Part shown: positions 1-8,422 of the stretch, piece after piece
Position numbering within the stretch: the stretch's first letter is position 1
Layout of the letters: each line of letters starts with the position of its first letter
Origin: Catenovulum adriaticum
GTDB lineage: Bacteria > Pseudomonadota > Gammaproteobacteria > Enterobacterales > Alteromonadaceae
Direction: 5' to 3'
DNA length: 64,000 nucleotides
NCBI RefSeq assembly: GCF_026725475.1
Contig: NZ_CP109965.1
Location: 62,001 to 126,000, forward strand
Translations under genes and position numbers: made by a program
Notes under the pieces: generated by a model
What the model saw: the letters and a program-made list of their open reading frames with translations, nothing else
Database searches by the model: none
Told to the model about the DNA's origin: nothing

Positions 1-228
1 AAATGACTCGTATTTTATTAAAGTAAATAAATATGTTTATGATAATAAAGGATATTTATTTCACTTTTATGAATCAAGTTGGTTGTATTTGATATTAAAT
101 CACAAGATTGTCTTACAATGTTTGTGAGAAATATCTCACGATCTGGGCATGAGTTCAATTTGATATGAGAGGTAGTAGTGGGATCAAAGCTTGAATTACA
201 GAATAATTTTTGTCATCGAATGAGGGGC

Positions 229-255
229 AGCCAGTTAATCTTAGACTAACTGGCT
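229..255 (-). terminator. hairpin downstream of cytochrome c4 gene
   Basis: Inverted repeat AGCCAGTTA / TAACTGGCT with a 9-base loop, just after the stop of the cytochrome gene on the minus strand. There is no T-run after it on that strand, so it may be a processing or stabilising hairpin rather than an intrinsic terminator. I see nothing else convincing in bases 1-228. Confidence 0.4.
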
Positions 256-263
256 AAAGGTTA

Positions 264-896
264 TTAATGTAAACCCGCTACGTAATTAGATAATAACTTT
301 ATATCTTGATCAGATAACTTGGCCGCAATATCTTGCATCATGCCGTTTAAGTCATTTTTACGCTGACCACTACGAAACGCTTTTAACTGTGCTTCAATAT
401 AGGCTTGGTTTTGGCCAGATAATTTAGGAAAACCAGCTAATCCCATACCGTTACCAGTTGGACCATGACAAGCAGTACAAGCTGTTAAGCCGCGTTTGGC
501 GTCGCCTGCACGGTATAATTGCTGGGCTTTTGCTATCATATCTTCTGGCGTTGAGCCGACACTTGTTTCTTGAGCTGCAAAATAGACTGATAAATCTTTC
601 ATATCTTGGTCAGATAACGGTGCAACCATGCCTGCCATTATTGCGTTTGAGCGGCCTTCTTCACCACCGGTAGAGACGGCTAGTTTAAAATCTTTTAGTT
701 GTTTATAAAGATATTCAGCGCTTTGACCCGCTAATTTAGGATTTGCTGGAATAACGCTGTTACCGTCAACACTATGGCAAGCTGCGCATGTTACTGATTT
801 TGCTTTACCTGCGTCGGCATCGCCTGAAATACTAGATGCCTGACTAGCTGCGGTCAGACCAAAAAACATCGCTAATGCAATTGAAGTTTTCTTCAT
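264..896 (-). CDS. cytochrome c4 (periplasmic dihaem cytochrome c)
   Basis: A 210-residue dihaem c-type cytochrome, a periplasmic electron carrier that in this family passes electrons towards terminal oxidases. The sequence shows an N-terminal signal peptide (MKKTSIALAMFFGLTAASQA), then two similar cytochrome domains. Their haem-binding motifs are CAACH (residues 37-41) and CTACH (140-144). Each is followed by a Met-rich segment (AIMAGM near 84-90, NGMMQDI near 184-190) that can supply the axial methionine. Length and two-domain layout fit cytochrome c4. It is a single gene, with a dispersed repeat behind its promoter region. Confidence in the family is high; the redox partner is not shown by the sequence. 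Confidence 0.93.
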   Translation of the reverse strand: MKKTSIALAMFFGLTAASQASSISGDADAGKAKSVTCAACHSVDGNSVIPANPKLAGQSAEYLYKQLKDFKLAVSTGGEEGRSNAIMAGMVAPLSDQDMKDLSVYFAAQETSVGSTPEDMIAKAQQLYRAGDAKRGLTACTACHGPTGNGMGLAGFPKLSGQNQAYIEAQLKAFRSGQRKNDLNGMMQDIAAKLSDQDIKLLSNYVAGLH

Positions 897-1108
897 GGCT
901 CCGTTCTCATTTTTTAATAATCAATAAAAAGGGCTGTGCATTCTTCTCAAAGTAATTCGAGGGTACCCACTACACAGTAAAATTTTCGGTATTTTACACG
1001 ATTCCAGCCAAGTAAAAACCTTGAAAATTAAGTTTACGTTGATCTAAACGCAATTTTTTTGTTTTTTACCGGAATTAAGCAGCAGGGTAAAGCGATATTA
1101 TGGGCTTA

Positions 1109-1426
1109 TTAGGGCGTGTTGATCTTTGTTGTATAAATTTTGTTCTAACTAAATGCTTTTTAATCGCGGCGCTGGTTTGTAGGCCTAGCGGGCTAACTCA
1201 AAAATCAGCACAGCTACCGCATCCTGCTCACGCTAAGTACCTGCATCCATGCAGGCAACAAAGAGTAAAAAGCGTTTAGGACGAACCCTTCGGGCAGCGT
1301 TTGTGCGGCATTTCTACTGCCTCAGCACTTATTTATGTAGAACAACTACACTACAATCGTGCTTCATTGTATAAATACCGCACAACGCGCTGAAAAATCA
1401 TACAGAAAAGTTCAACACGCCCTAGT
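1109..1426. repeat. dispersed MITE-like repeat, copy 1
   Basis: About 318 bp bounded by imperfect inverted termini (TTAGGGCGTGTTGATCTTT on the left, AAAAGTTCAACACGCCCTAG on the right). Copy 2 lies at 9536-9826. The two share several inner blocks, including an inner hairpin CTGCAT-cc-ATGCAG, but differ in others. There is no plausible coding frame, so it looks like a non-autonomous mobile or structured repeat. Its right end supplies the stop codon of the neighbouring dgkA. In the flank 897-1108, which should hold the cytochrome promoter, I see nothing certain. Confidence 0.75.
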
Positions 1427-1820
1427 TAAAAATGGTTAAATAAATATGCCCCAGCCAAACGATTAGGGCAGTTAATAAACTCAGAGAAACGGCTGCTGAG
1501 CCCATATCTTTTGCTCGGCCTGCCAGTTTGTGATGTTCTAAACTGATTCTATCAACTGTTGCTTCAATTGCTGAGTTGATTAACTCGACGATTAAAACCA
1601 AAATTAAAACCGAAATGAGCGCCATAAATCGAGTTAAAGATTCACTGGTTAGCAATGCAATTGGAACTAATGCTAAGCAAAGCAATAGCTCTTGGCGAAA
1701 GGCGGCTTCATGTTTGAATGCGGCTTTTAAACCTTTAAAAGAGCAACTAGTGGCTTTAATGATTCTACTTAAGCCACTGCCGTTTGGTTTTAGTGTGGGG
1801 ACATTATGTTGTTCGGTCAT
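1422..1820 (-). CDS. dgkA: diacylglycerol kinase
   Basis: A small inner-membrane kinase that phosphorylates diacylglycerol to phosphatidate, recycling lipid released by envelope glycan synthesis. The protein has the DgkA pattern: an amphipathic N-terminus (GLSRIIKATSCSFKGLKAAF), the EAAFRQE segment, the catalytic-region motif ELINSAIEATVDRIS, and three transmembrane helices. I place the start at the ATG at 1820 (MTEQHN...). An in-frame TTG at 1832 would add four residues; neither has a strong ribosome binding site. The stop codon TAG lies within the terminal inverted repeat of the dispersed element, so the last residues may have been set by that insertion. Confidence 0.92.
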   Translation of the reverse strand: MTEQHNVPTLKPNGSGLSRIIKATSCSFKGLKAAFKHEAAFRQELLLCLALVPIALLTSESLTRFMALISVLILVLIVELINSAIEATVDRISLEHHKLAGRAKDMGSAAVSLSLLTALIVWLGHIYLTIFN

Positions 1821-1936
1821 CTTGTGGCTCAATTTTGCTTGGCTTTGTGTTAACCTAGTTTTAATGATTTTACGTTAACTTACAATAACGCTTTAATGAA
1901 TTCCTGATGACATTAATGCGTTTTTAGCTATTAAAT

Positions 1937-2548
1937 ATGTCAAATGCCTACTGGATACCTGAAGATTTTCATCAGGTCGAAGAAATAATTAAAAATAGTC
2001 GATTTATTACTCAGGTGTATCCTGTTAAATCTGCCGATCAAGCTAAAGATATAATTAAAACGGTTAAAGCTGAGTATCCGGATGCTCGACACCATTGTTC
2101 TGCTTTTATTGCTTCAAGTCCGGCAGATTTTAACCAAGTAGGGTTTTCAGATGATGGAGAACCTAGCGGAACAGCTGGAAAACCTATGCTGGCAGTTTTG
2201 CAAGGTGCTGGTATAGGTCAAATTTTGGTTATATCTATTCGTTACTTTGGTGGCGTAAAGTTAGGTACAGGTGGATTGGTTAAGGCGTATGCCGGTGGTG
2301 TTAAGCTTGCGCTAAGTAACCTGAAAACTCGCTGGATGATTCCCAAAAATTATTATCAATTGGTTTGTGAATATGGACAATGGGATCAAATTCAATATTG
2401 GTTAGCTCAACTAGATGGCGATATTGTTGAAACTCAATACTCAGATAAAGTTGAATTGTTGCTTGCGCTAACTGAAGCGAACAGCGACAATTTACAAACT
2501 AAATTAAATGACATGCAGCTTACTTTAAAGCGAATAAAGCAGAAATAA
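1937..2548 (+). CDS. YigZ/IMPACT family protein
   Basis: A 203-residue member of the YigZ/IMPACT (UPF0029) family. The N-terminal domain carries the signature FSDDGEPSGTAGKPM (near residues 71-85) followed by the ISIRYFGGVKLGTGGLVKAY segment. The C-terminal half is a small ferredoxin-like domain as in YigZ. Its biochemical function in bacteria is not settled; the eukaryotic relative affects translation control. It sits 2 bases ahead of trkH. The yigZ-trkH pairing is also found in E. coli and suggests co-transcription. Confidence 0.9.
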   Translation: MSNAYWIPEDFHQVEEIIKNSRFITQVYPVKSADQAKDIIKTVKAEYPDARHHCSAFIASSPADFNQVGFSDDGEPSGTAGKPMLAVLQGAGIGQILVISIRYFGGVKLGTGGLVKAYAGGVKLALSNLKTRWMIPKNYYQLVCEYGQWDQIQYWLAQLDGDIVETQYSDKVELLLALTEANSDNLQTKLNDMQLTLKRIKQK

Positions 2549-2550
2549 TA

Positions 2551-4002
2551 ATGAAATATCGCGCTATCACCCGAATATTAGGCATCTTGGTTGGCATTTT
2601 TAGCATTTTTATGTTGCCTCCGGCTTTGATCTCACTGATTTATAAAGATGGCGGCGGGCTTGCGTTTTTATTAGCGTTTATCACCACTGTGTTTGGTGGT
2701 TTATTGTTATGGTATCCAAATAGAAATGACAGAAGCGATTTAAAAGCGCGGGAAGGCTTTTTAATTGTTGTATTATTTTGGTCTGTTTTGGGATTAGTGG
2801 GGGCGTTGCCTTTTTCGTTTTTAGATACGCCTAGTATTTCAATGGCGGATGCGATATTTGAGAGTTTTTCAGGTCTTACTACAACAGGCGCAACTGTATT
2901 AACAGGGTTAGATAATTACCCTAAAGCCGTCTTGTTTTATCGCCAGCAATTACAATGGTTTGGCGGGATGGGGATTATTGTTTTAGCGGTGGCGATTTTG
3001 CCTATGTTAGGCATAGGTGGCTTGCAGTTATATCGAGCCGAGATCCCCGGCCCGGTTAAAGACTCAAAAATGACCCCCCGAATTGCAGATACAGCCAAAC
3101 ATTTATGGTTTATTTATTTAGCTTTAACTATTGTTTGTGCTGTGGCTTATTGGATAGCCGGAATGAGTGCGTTTGATGCTATTTGCCATTCATTCTCCAC
3201 CATAGCAATCGGCGGGTTTTCAACTCATGATGCCAGTATAGGTTATTTTAATAGCCCGTGGATTAATTGGATTTGTATTATCTTTTTATTAATTTCTGGG
3301 GTTAACTTTGCTCTGCACTACGGGGTATTAAAAAGCCGTTCTATTTTAAATTACTTGAAAGATCCCGAATTTAAAGTTTTTTTAGGAATTCAGTTGGCTA
3401 TTACGCTCGTTTCGTTTTGGGTGTTATTAGATAATCAGGTTTATCAATCACCTGAAACTGCGTTAAATCAAGCAGCTTTTCAGGCGGTATCTATTAGTAC
3501 AACGGCAGGTTTTGCTACTGATACTTTTTCACAGTGGCCCTTGTTTTTGCCTATATTGCTCATCTTTTCAAGCTTTATCGGTGGCTGTGCGGGTTCTACT
3601 GGTGGTGGTTTAAAGGTAGTGCGGGTGATTTTATTGTACTTGCAAGGTGTGCGTGAACTGAACCGTTTGGTGCATCCTAAAGCGGTTTATTCAATTAAAC
3701 TTGGTCGAAAAGCACTACCGGATAAGGTAATAGATGCGGTTTGGGGGTTTTTCTCAGCTTATGCGTTAGTGTTTGTGGTGATTATGATTTCGTTAATAGC
3801 GACAGGATTAGATGACTTAACCGCATTTTCTGCAACCGTTGCCTGTTTAAATAACCTTGGCCCAGGGTTAGGCGCTGTTTCTGCTCATTTTGGTGATATT
3901 CCAGATGCCGCAAAAAATATTTTAGTCGTAGCTATGATATTTGGTCGGCTTGAGATATTTACTTTGCTGGTTTTATTTACACCAACCTTTTGGCGTTCAT
4001 AA
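2551..4002 (+). CDS. trkH: Trk system potassium uptake protein TrkH
   Basis: The membrane-spanning, K+-conducting subunit of the Trk system. At 483 residues it has the usual length. It contains the four repeated pore-loop motifs with filter glycines: TTTGATVLTG (near 110), STIAIGGFST (near 215), ISTTAGFATD (near 315) and NNLGPGLG (near 430). Multiple hydrophobic helices fill the rest. It follows the IMPACT-family gene by 2 bases and converges with trkA, which encodes its cytosolic NAD-binding regulatory partner. The two halves of the uptake system are thus adjacent but on opposite strands. Confidence 0.96.
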   Translation: MKYRAITRILGILVGIFSIFMLPPALISLIYKDGGGLAFLLAFITTVFGGLLLWYPNRNDRSDLKAREGFLIVVLFWSVLGLVGALPFSFLDTPSISMADAIFESFSGLTTTGATVLTGLDNYPKAVLFYRQQLQWFGGMGIIVLAVAILPMLGIGGLQLYRAEIPGPVKDSKMTPRIADTAKHLWFIYLALTIVCAVAYWIAGMSAFDAICHSFSTIAIGGFSTHDASIGYFNSPWINWICIIFLLISGVNFALHYGVLKSRSILNYLKDPEFKVFLGIQLAITLVSFWVLLDNQVYQSPETALNQAAFQAVSISTTAGFATDTFSQWPLFLPILLIFSSFIGGCAGSTGGGLKVVRVILLYLQGVRELNRLVHPKAVYSIKLGRKALPDKVIDAVWGFFSAYALVFVVIMISLIATGLDDLTAFSATVACLNNLGPGLGAVSAHFGDIPDAAKNILVVAMIFGRLEIFTLLVLFTPTFWRS

Positions 4003-4052
4003 TTTGTTAGTTTAGATTTTTACGGGAGTTTAGCACTGAGTTAGTTTAAATT

Positions 4053-4081
4053 GACCTAAGACATGCCAACAGCCTTAGGTC
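4053..4081. terminator. hairpin between convergent trkH and trkA
   Basis: Inverted repeat GACCTAAG / CTTAGGTC with a 13-base loop, midway between the two convergent stop codons. No T-run follows on either strand, so its role as a two-way terminator is inferred from position. Confidence 0.45.
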
Positions 4082-4146
4082 TATCACTTAGCTAAAATAT
4101 ACTCAGTTTAAAACGCAATTCAGCTAAACTAGGTTAGAAAGCTTAT

Positions 4147-5532
4147 TTAGAAAAAGATAGCGGAAGGTTGGAAGAGCTTTTCAACATCATTGACGTATTT
4201 TTTCTCTACCAAAAACAAAATTACATGGTCATTTGATTCTATCACCGTATTATTGTGCGCAATAATCACTTCATCTTTACGCACTATTGCACCTATTGTT
4301 GTGCCAGGTGGTAGTTTAATTTCTTTTATGGCTCGGCCTACCACTTTTGAGGTTTCTTTATCACCATGTGCTATGGCTTCTATTGCTTCTGCCGCGCCAC
4401 GGCGTAGTGAGTAAACATTTACAATATCCCCTTTACGAACATAAGTTAGTAGGGCAGATATGGTGGCTTGTTGTGGCGATATCGCTATATCAATTTCGCC
4501 CCCTTGCACTAAATCGACATAAGCACCATGCTGAATGAGAACCATGGTTTTTTGTGCACCTAAACGTTTTGCTAACATGGCTGCCATAATGTTTGCTTCA
4601 TCATCATTGGTAACGGCAATAAAAACGTCAACTTGCTCTATATGCTCTTCGCTAAGCAGCTCTGGATCAGATGCATCACCACAAAATACGATGGTATTTT
4701 CAAGGTGCTCAGACAAATAGGCAGCGCGCTCGGGGTTTCTTTCAATTAGTTTAACTTTATGATTGCTTTCCAGTTGTCTTGCTAATCCTTCACCAATATT
4801 ACCACCGCCTGCAATCATAATTCGTTTATATGAAGCTTCGAGTTTTTGTAGCTCACTCATCACAGCTCGTATGTGTTTAGTTGCCGCGATGAAAAAAACC
4901 TCATCATCGGCTTCTATCACTGTGGTACCTAACGGGCGAATGGGTTTGCCTTGTCGATAAATAGCTGCAACTCGGGTTTCTACATTTGGCATATGATCTC
5001 GTAATGCCGAAAGCGCGTGTCCTACTAACATGCCGCCGTAATAAGCTTTTACTGCTACTAAACTGGCTTTACCGCCGGCAAACCCCATGACTTGCAGTGC
5101 ACCCGGATAGTCAATTAAACGCTTTATATATTTGGTGACCAGTTGCTCGGGTGAAATAATATTATCAACTGGCATATCATGGTTATGAAATAATTGCTGA
5201 CGGTATCGGGTGTATTGGTGCGAGCGAATTCGGGCAATTTTATTTGGCGTATGATACAAGGTATAAGCAATTTGGCAGGCAACCATGTTGGTTTCATCAC
5301 TGTTAGTGACGGCTACGAGTAAATCGGCGTCTTCAGCCCCTGCTCGGCGTAACACATCTGGGTGACTGGCATGGCCGGTGATTACCTGAATATCGAGTTT
5401 ATCTTGTAATTCGTGAAGCCTTGAGGCGTCATTGTCAACAAGAGTTATGTCGTTTTTACTTTTGTGTTCACCGACTAGGTTTTCAGCTAAAGTTGCACCT
5501 ACTTGACCTGCGCCTAATATTATTATTTTCAT
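4147..5532 (-). CDS. trkA: Trk potassium transporter NAD-binding subunit TrkA
   Basis: The peripheral cytoplasmic regulator of the TrkH channel. It has 461 residues in two RCK units, each a Rossmann domain (RCK-N) followed by a TrkA-C domain. Nucleotide-binding glycine motifs are GAGQVG (residues 7-12) and GGGNIG (near 242). It is the last gene of the block def-fmt-rsmB-trkA, reading leftwards, 22 bases after rsmB. The same block exists in E. coli. Length and motifs are complete; nothing appears broken. Confidence 0.96.
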   Translation of the reverse strand: MKIIILGAGQVGATLAENLVGEHKSKNDITLVDNDASRLHELQDKLDIQVITGHASHPDVLRRAGAEDADLLVAVTNSDETNMVACQIAYTLYHTPNKIARIRSHQYTRYRQQLFHNHDMPVDNIISPEQLVTKYIKRLIDYPGALQVMGFAGGKASLVAVKAYYGGMLVGHALSALRDHMPNVETRVAAIYRQGKPIRPLGTTVIEADDEVFFIAATKHIRAVMSELQKLEASYKRIMIAGGGNIGEGLARQLESNHKVKLIERNPERAAYLSEHLENTIVFCGDASDPELLSEEHIEQVDVFIAVTNDDEANIMAAMLAKRLGAQKTMVLIQHGAYVDLVQGGEIDIAISPQQATISALLTYVRKGDIVNVYSLRRGAAEAIEAIAHGDKETSKVVGRAIKEIKLPPGTTIGAIVRKDEVIIAHNNTVIESNDHVILFLVEKKYVNDVEKLFQPSAIFF

Positions 5533-5554
5533 CGCTGTTTCGAATCGCTACTGG

Positions 5555-6850
5555 TTATGATTGTTTGATTAAACGAGCGTAATAAAACCCATCCATATTT
5601 TGACTGCCGGGTAATATTTGCCAGCCTGGATCTTCTATATTTTCACTGCTAAATATAGGGTCGAGTTTGGCATCTTGTTGTGAATTTAAAAACTGCGTAA
5701 TTTGTTTTTTATTTTCATCAGGTAGTATTGAACACGTTGCGTATAATAGTACGCCGCCTGGTTTTAATAATGACCACATGTTTTTTAAAATTTCTTGCTG
5801 GAGTTCGCTTAAAGCTTTGATATCTGAATCTTTTCTAAGATATAAAATATCAGGATGCCGACGAATGACGCCTGTTGCAGAACATGGAGCATCTAACAAA
5901 ATCCGGTCATACTGTTGACCGTCCCACCAATCATTTTTGCTGGCGTCACCTTGTAAAATATTACAGTTTAAATTTAATCGTTGCATCGTTTGACTAACAC
6001 GGTTTAAACGTTTTTCATCAATATCTAAGGCATCACATTCAACATTCGCCATTTCTAAAATGTGAGCTGTTTTACCGCCAGGTGCCGCACAAGCATCTAG
6101 TATTTTTTCACCGTCCATTGCGCCTAATAATCTGGCCGCTTGTTGGGCGGCTGCATCTTGAACGGAGCAACTACCTTCAAAAAAATCAGGCAGGGTATCT
6201 ACGGAAACTGCATTATCTAATAGTAGCGTTTCTGCTTGTTTATTATCTTGTGTGAAGGGAATTTCAGCTGCTGTTAATTTTTGAATAAAATCATCTGTTG
6301 TTTGTTTACGTTGATTTATTCTTATCCAAAATGGGGGCTTAGCTAGATTTTGTTTGATGATTTTTTTCCAGCCTTTAGGGTAGGCGGTCTTTAATCTTTT
6401 TAGCAGCCAGTCTGGATGCGCACTCGTTATTTGTGCTGGAGCTGCATTGAGCTTTTCATTTAAGCTTTGTTGTTCTCGCTGGTAGCTGCGTAGTAATGCA
6501 TTAACTAAGCTAGAAAACCCACTAAAATTAAGCTGTTTGCAAGCTTCAACAGTTTCACCTACCGCGGCATGGTCGGCCACTCTTTCCTGATCTATTTGAT
6601 AAAAACCAATCGCAATTAAGTATCGCACTAAGTTAAATTCAGGTTTGATTTTAGTGTGGGTTAACTGGTTTATAAAATAATTAAACTGGCTATATTGGCG
6701 TAAAACACCATAAACAAAGTCTTGGCATTGGCCTCGTTGGCTGGCTGTTAATGTGTTGGTATGTTGCTCAAAACATTGGCTTAGCGACTGCTGTTTATCT
6801 AATACAGAATAAATAATATTGGCGCTGATAGCTCGGGTATTTATGCTCAA
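5555..6850 (-). CDS. rsmB: 16S rRNA (cytosine-967-C5)-methyltransferase RsmB
   Basis: Methylates C967 of 16S rRNA using S-adenosylmethionine. An N-terminal NusB-like RNA-binding domain (about residues 1-130) precedes a Rossmann methyltransferase domain. The latter has the SAM motif ILDACAAPGGKTAHI and both cysteine motifs, LDAPCSATG and LLYATCS. I choose the TTG at 6850 as start (LSINTRAISANII...). A strong AAGGAG lies 7 bases before it, inside the end of fmt, and this start overlaps the fmt stop. An ATG eight codons upstream at 6874 is possible but would overlap fmt by 28 bases and lacks such a site. Translational coupling with fmt is likely. Confidence 0.94.
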   Translation of the reverse strand: MSINTRAISANIIYSVLDKQQSLSQCFEQHTNTLTASQRGQCQDFVYGVLRQYSQFNYFINQLTHTKIKPEFNLVRYLIAIGFYQIDQERVADHAAVGETVEACKQLNFSGFSSLVNALLRSYQREQQSLNEKLNAAPAQITSAHPDWLLKRLKTAYPKGWKKIIKQNLAKPPFWIRINQRKQTTDDFIQKLTAAEIPFTQDNKQAETLLLDNAVSVDTLPDFFEGSCSVQDAAAQQAARLLGAMDGEKILDACAAPGGKTAHILEMANVECDALDIDEKRLNRVSQTMQRLNLNCNILQGDASKNDWWDGQQYDRILLDAPCSATGVIRRHPDILYLRKDSDIKALSELQQEILKNMWSLLKPGGVLLYATCSILPDENKKQITQFLNSQQDAKLDPIFSSENIEDPGWQILPGSQNMDGFYYARLIKQS

Positions 6851-7785
6851 AGTTGAGCTCCTTGAAGAAACCAATCTTGTCTGGCATTTAAAATATCAGC
6901 AACAGGTAAAGCTTTTTTACCGGGTAGCTGCAGTTGGGTTAACTTGAGAGCTTGATTTCCGGTTTGAACTATTACGCCAGTTTTGTCTACTTGCAAAATA
7001 GTGCCGGGGGGATGGTTGTTATCAAGGTTAACTAAGTTGGCTTGGTGTACCTTTATTGCCGTATCATTTAACTTAAAATACGCCATTGGCCAAGGTGTAA
7101 AAGCACGGACATTTCTCTCTAATTGTTTGGCTGCTAATGACCAATCAATAAGCGCCTCTGTTTTATTGAGTTTTTTTGCATAGTTAGCTGAGTCATCATC
7201 TTGTTTTATTGGGCAAGCTTGTTGGCTTTCAATTTGTTCGAGCGATTTAAGTAAAGCTTGTGGACCTATATCAGCTAGTTTTTCATATAAGCTTGCAGAT
7301 GTATCTGAATCGTCAATGGGTACAGCTTGGGATAGCAACATATCACCCGTGTCTAAGCCTACATCCATTTGCATAATGGTCACTCCGGTTTCTTTGTCAC
7401 CAGCCCAAATTGCTCTTTGAATTGGGGCGGCTCCTCGCCATCTTGGTAATAAGGAGCCATGTACATTGATGCAACCTAATTTAGGCGTGTTTAAGATAAC
7501 CTGAGGCAATAATAGCCCATAAGCGACCACAACCATTAAATCTGCATTTAATTGGGCTAGCTGGTTTTGCGCTTCGTCTGATTTAAAATTTTCAGGTTGA
7601 TACACCCTTATATCATGCGATTGGGCTAGCTGCTTTACGGGCGAAGCTTGTAATTTTTTACCACGACCCGCTGGTCTGTCAGGTTGACTATAAACGGCAA
7701 TCACTTGATGCTCTGAGTTTATCAAGGATTCTAAATGGCGCGCAGCGAAGTCAGGCGTTCCTGCAAAAACTATTTTCAAAGGCAA
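6847..7785 (-). CDS. fmt: methionyl-tRNA formyltransferase
   Basis: Formylates Met-tRNA for initiation, using 10-formyl-tetrahydrofolate. The 312 residues comprise a formyltransferase catalytic domain with the conserved INVHGSLLPRWRGAAPIQ segment (near 108-125, active-site His in VHGS) and an OB-like C-terminal tRNA-binding domain. It lies between def and rsmB. Def removes the formyl group that Fmt adds, so the pairing is functional as well as positional. Its last codons overlap the rsmB start. Confidence 0.96.
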   Translation of the reverse strand: MPLKIVFAGTPDFAARHLESLINSEHQVIAVYSQPDRPAGRGKKLQASPVKQLAQSHDIRVYQPENFKSDEAQNQLAQLNADLMVVVAYGLLLPQVILNTPKLGCINVHGSLLPRWRGAAPIQRAIWAGDKETGVTIMQMDVGLDTGDMLLSQAVPIDDSDTSASLYEKLADIGPQALLKSLEQIESQQACPIKQDDDSANYAKKLNKTEALIDWSLAAKQLERNVRAFTPWPMAYFKLNDTAIKVHQANLVNLDNNHPPGTILQVDKTGVIVQTGNQALKLTQLQLPGKKALPVADILNARQDWFLQGAQL

Positions 7786-7808
7786 AGTGTTAACCTATTT
7801 TGTTTTGA

Positions 7809-8315
7809 TTATCGGGCAGCCAGCTTGGCTTCTTTATCTAATTTTTTACGGATCATTTGACGCTTTAACGGCGATAAATAATCAACAAATAGTTTGCCAT
7901 CTAAATGGTCAAGTTCGTGCTGAATGCAAATTGCCATTAAACCATCGGCGTCCATGGTAAATTGTTCACCATTTTTATCTAAGGCAGTGACTGTCACTTC
8001 GTCTGCTCGTTCTACTTTGGCATAAACTCCTGGAAACGAGAGGCAGCCTTCTTCATGAATACGTTCGCCTTTTTTTGCGATAATTTCAGGATTAATAAAT
8101 ACCAAAGGCTGATCTTGATCTTCGCTGCAATCAGCAACAAAAATTCTTTCAATAACATCAACTTGAGTTGAGGCTAAGCCTACACCTTGGGCTTGATACA
8201 TGGTTTCGATCATATTGTCACAAATCTGTTTTACTTCAGCTGTTACTTCAGCAACTGGTTTTGCGACAGTGCGTAATCGTTCGTCTGGATATTTTAATAC
8301 TTGATAAATTGACAT
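7809..8315 (-). CDS. def: peptide deformylase
   Basis: Metalloenzyme that removes the N-formyl group from nascent proteins. All three family motifs are present: GVGLASTQ (motif 1, with Ser where E. coli has Ala), EGCLSFP (motif 2, metal-ligand Cys) and HELDHLDG (motif 3, two His ligands and catalytic Glu). The start at 8315 (MSIYQVLKYPDERL) matches the conserved N-terminus of the family. However, an in-frame ATG at 8369 has a better ribosome site (AAAGG, 5 bases away) and would add 18 residues, so the start is uncertain. The neighbouring lysM gene is divergent, and fmt follows after 23 bases. Confidence 0.94.
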   Translation of the reverse strand: MSIYQVLKYPDERLRTVAKPVAEVTAEVKQICDNMIETMYQAQGVGLASTQVDVIERIFVADCSEDQDQPLVFINPEIIAKKGERIHEEGCLSFPGVYAKVERADEVTVTALDKNGEQFTMDADGLMAICIQHELDHLDGKLFVDYLSPLKRQMIRKKLDKEAKLAAR

Positions 8316-8422
8316 AATTTTGTGATGTTTCTGTACGTTAATGAAATTTTGGGTATATTTGTTAAACATTTTAACCTTTTTATTGCTACCATGGCTAATA
8401 AATCGTTCAACAAGGAAAGCGT

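Noticed and set aside
1039..1053. TTGATCTAAACGCAA upstream of cytochrome c4, as a possible FNR/Anr site
   Set aside because: Only the left half matches the consensus TTGAT-n4-ATCAA; the right half does not.
1109..1426. The dispersed repeat as an insertion sequence
   Set aside because: It has no transposase frame and no convincing target-site duplication common to both copies.
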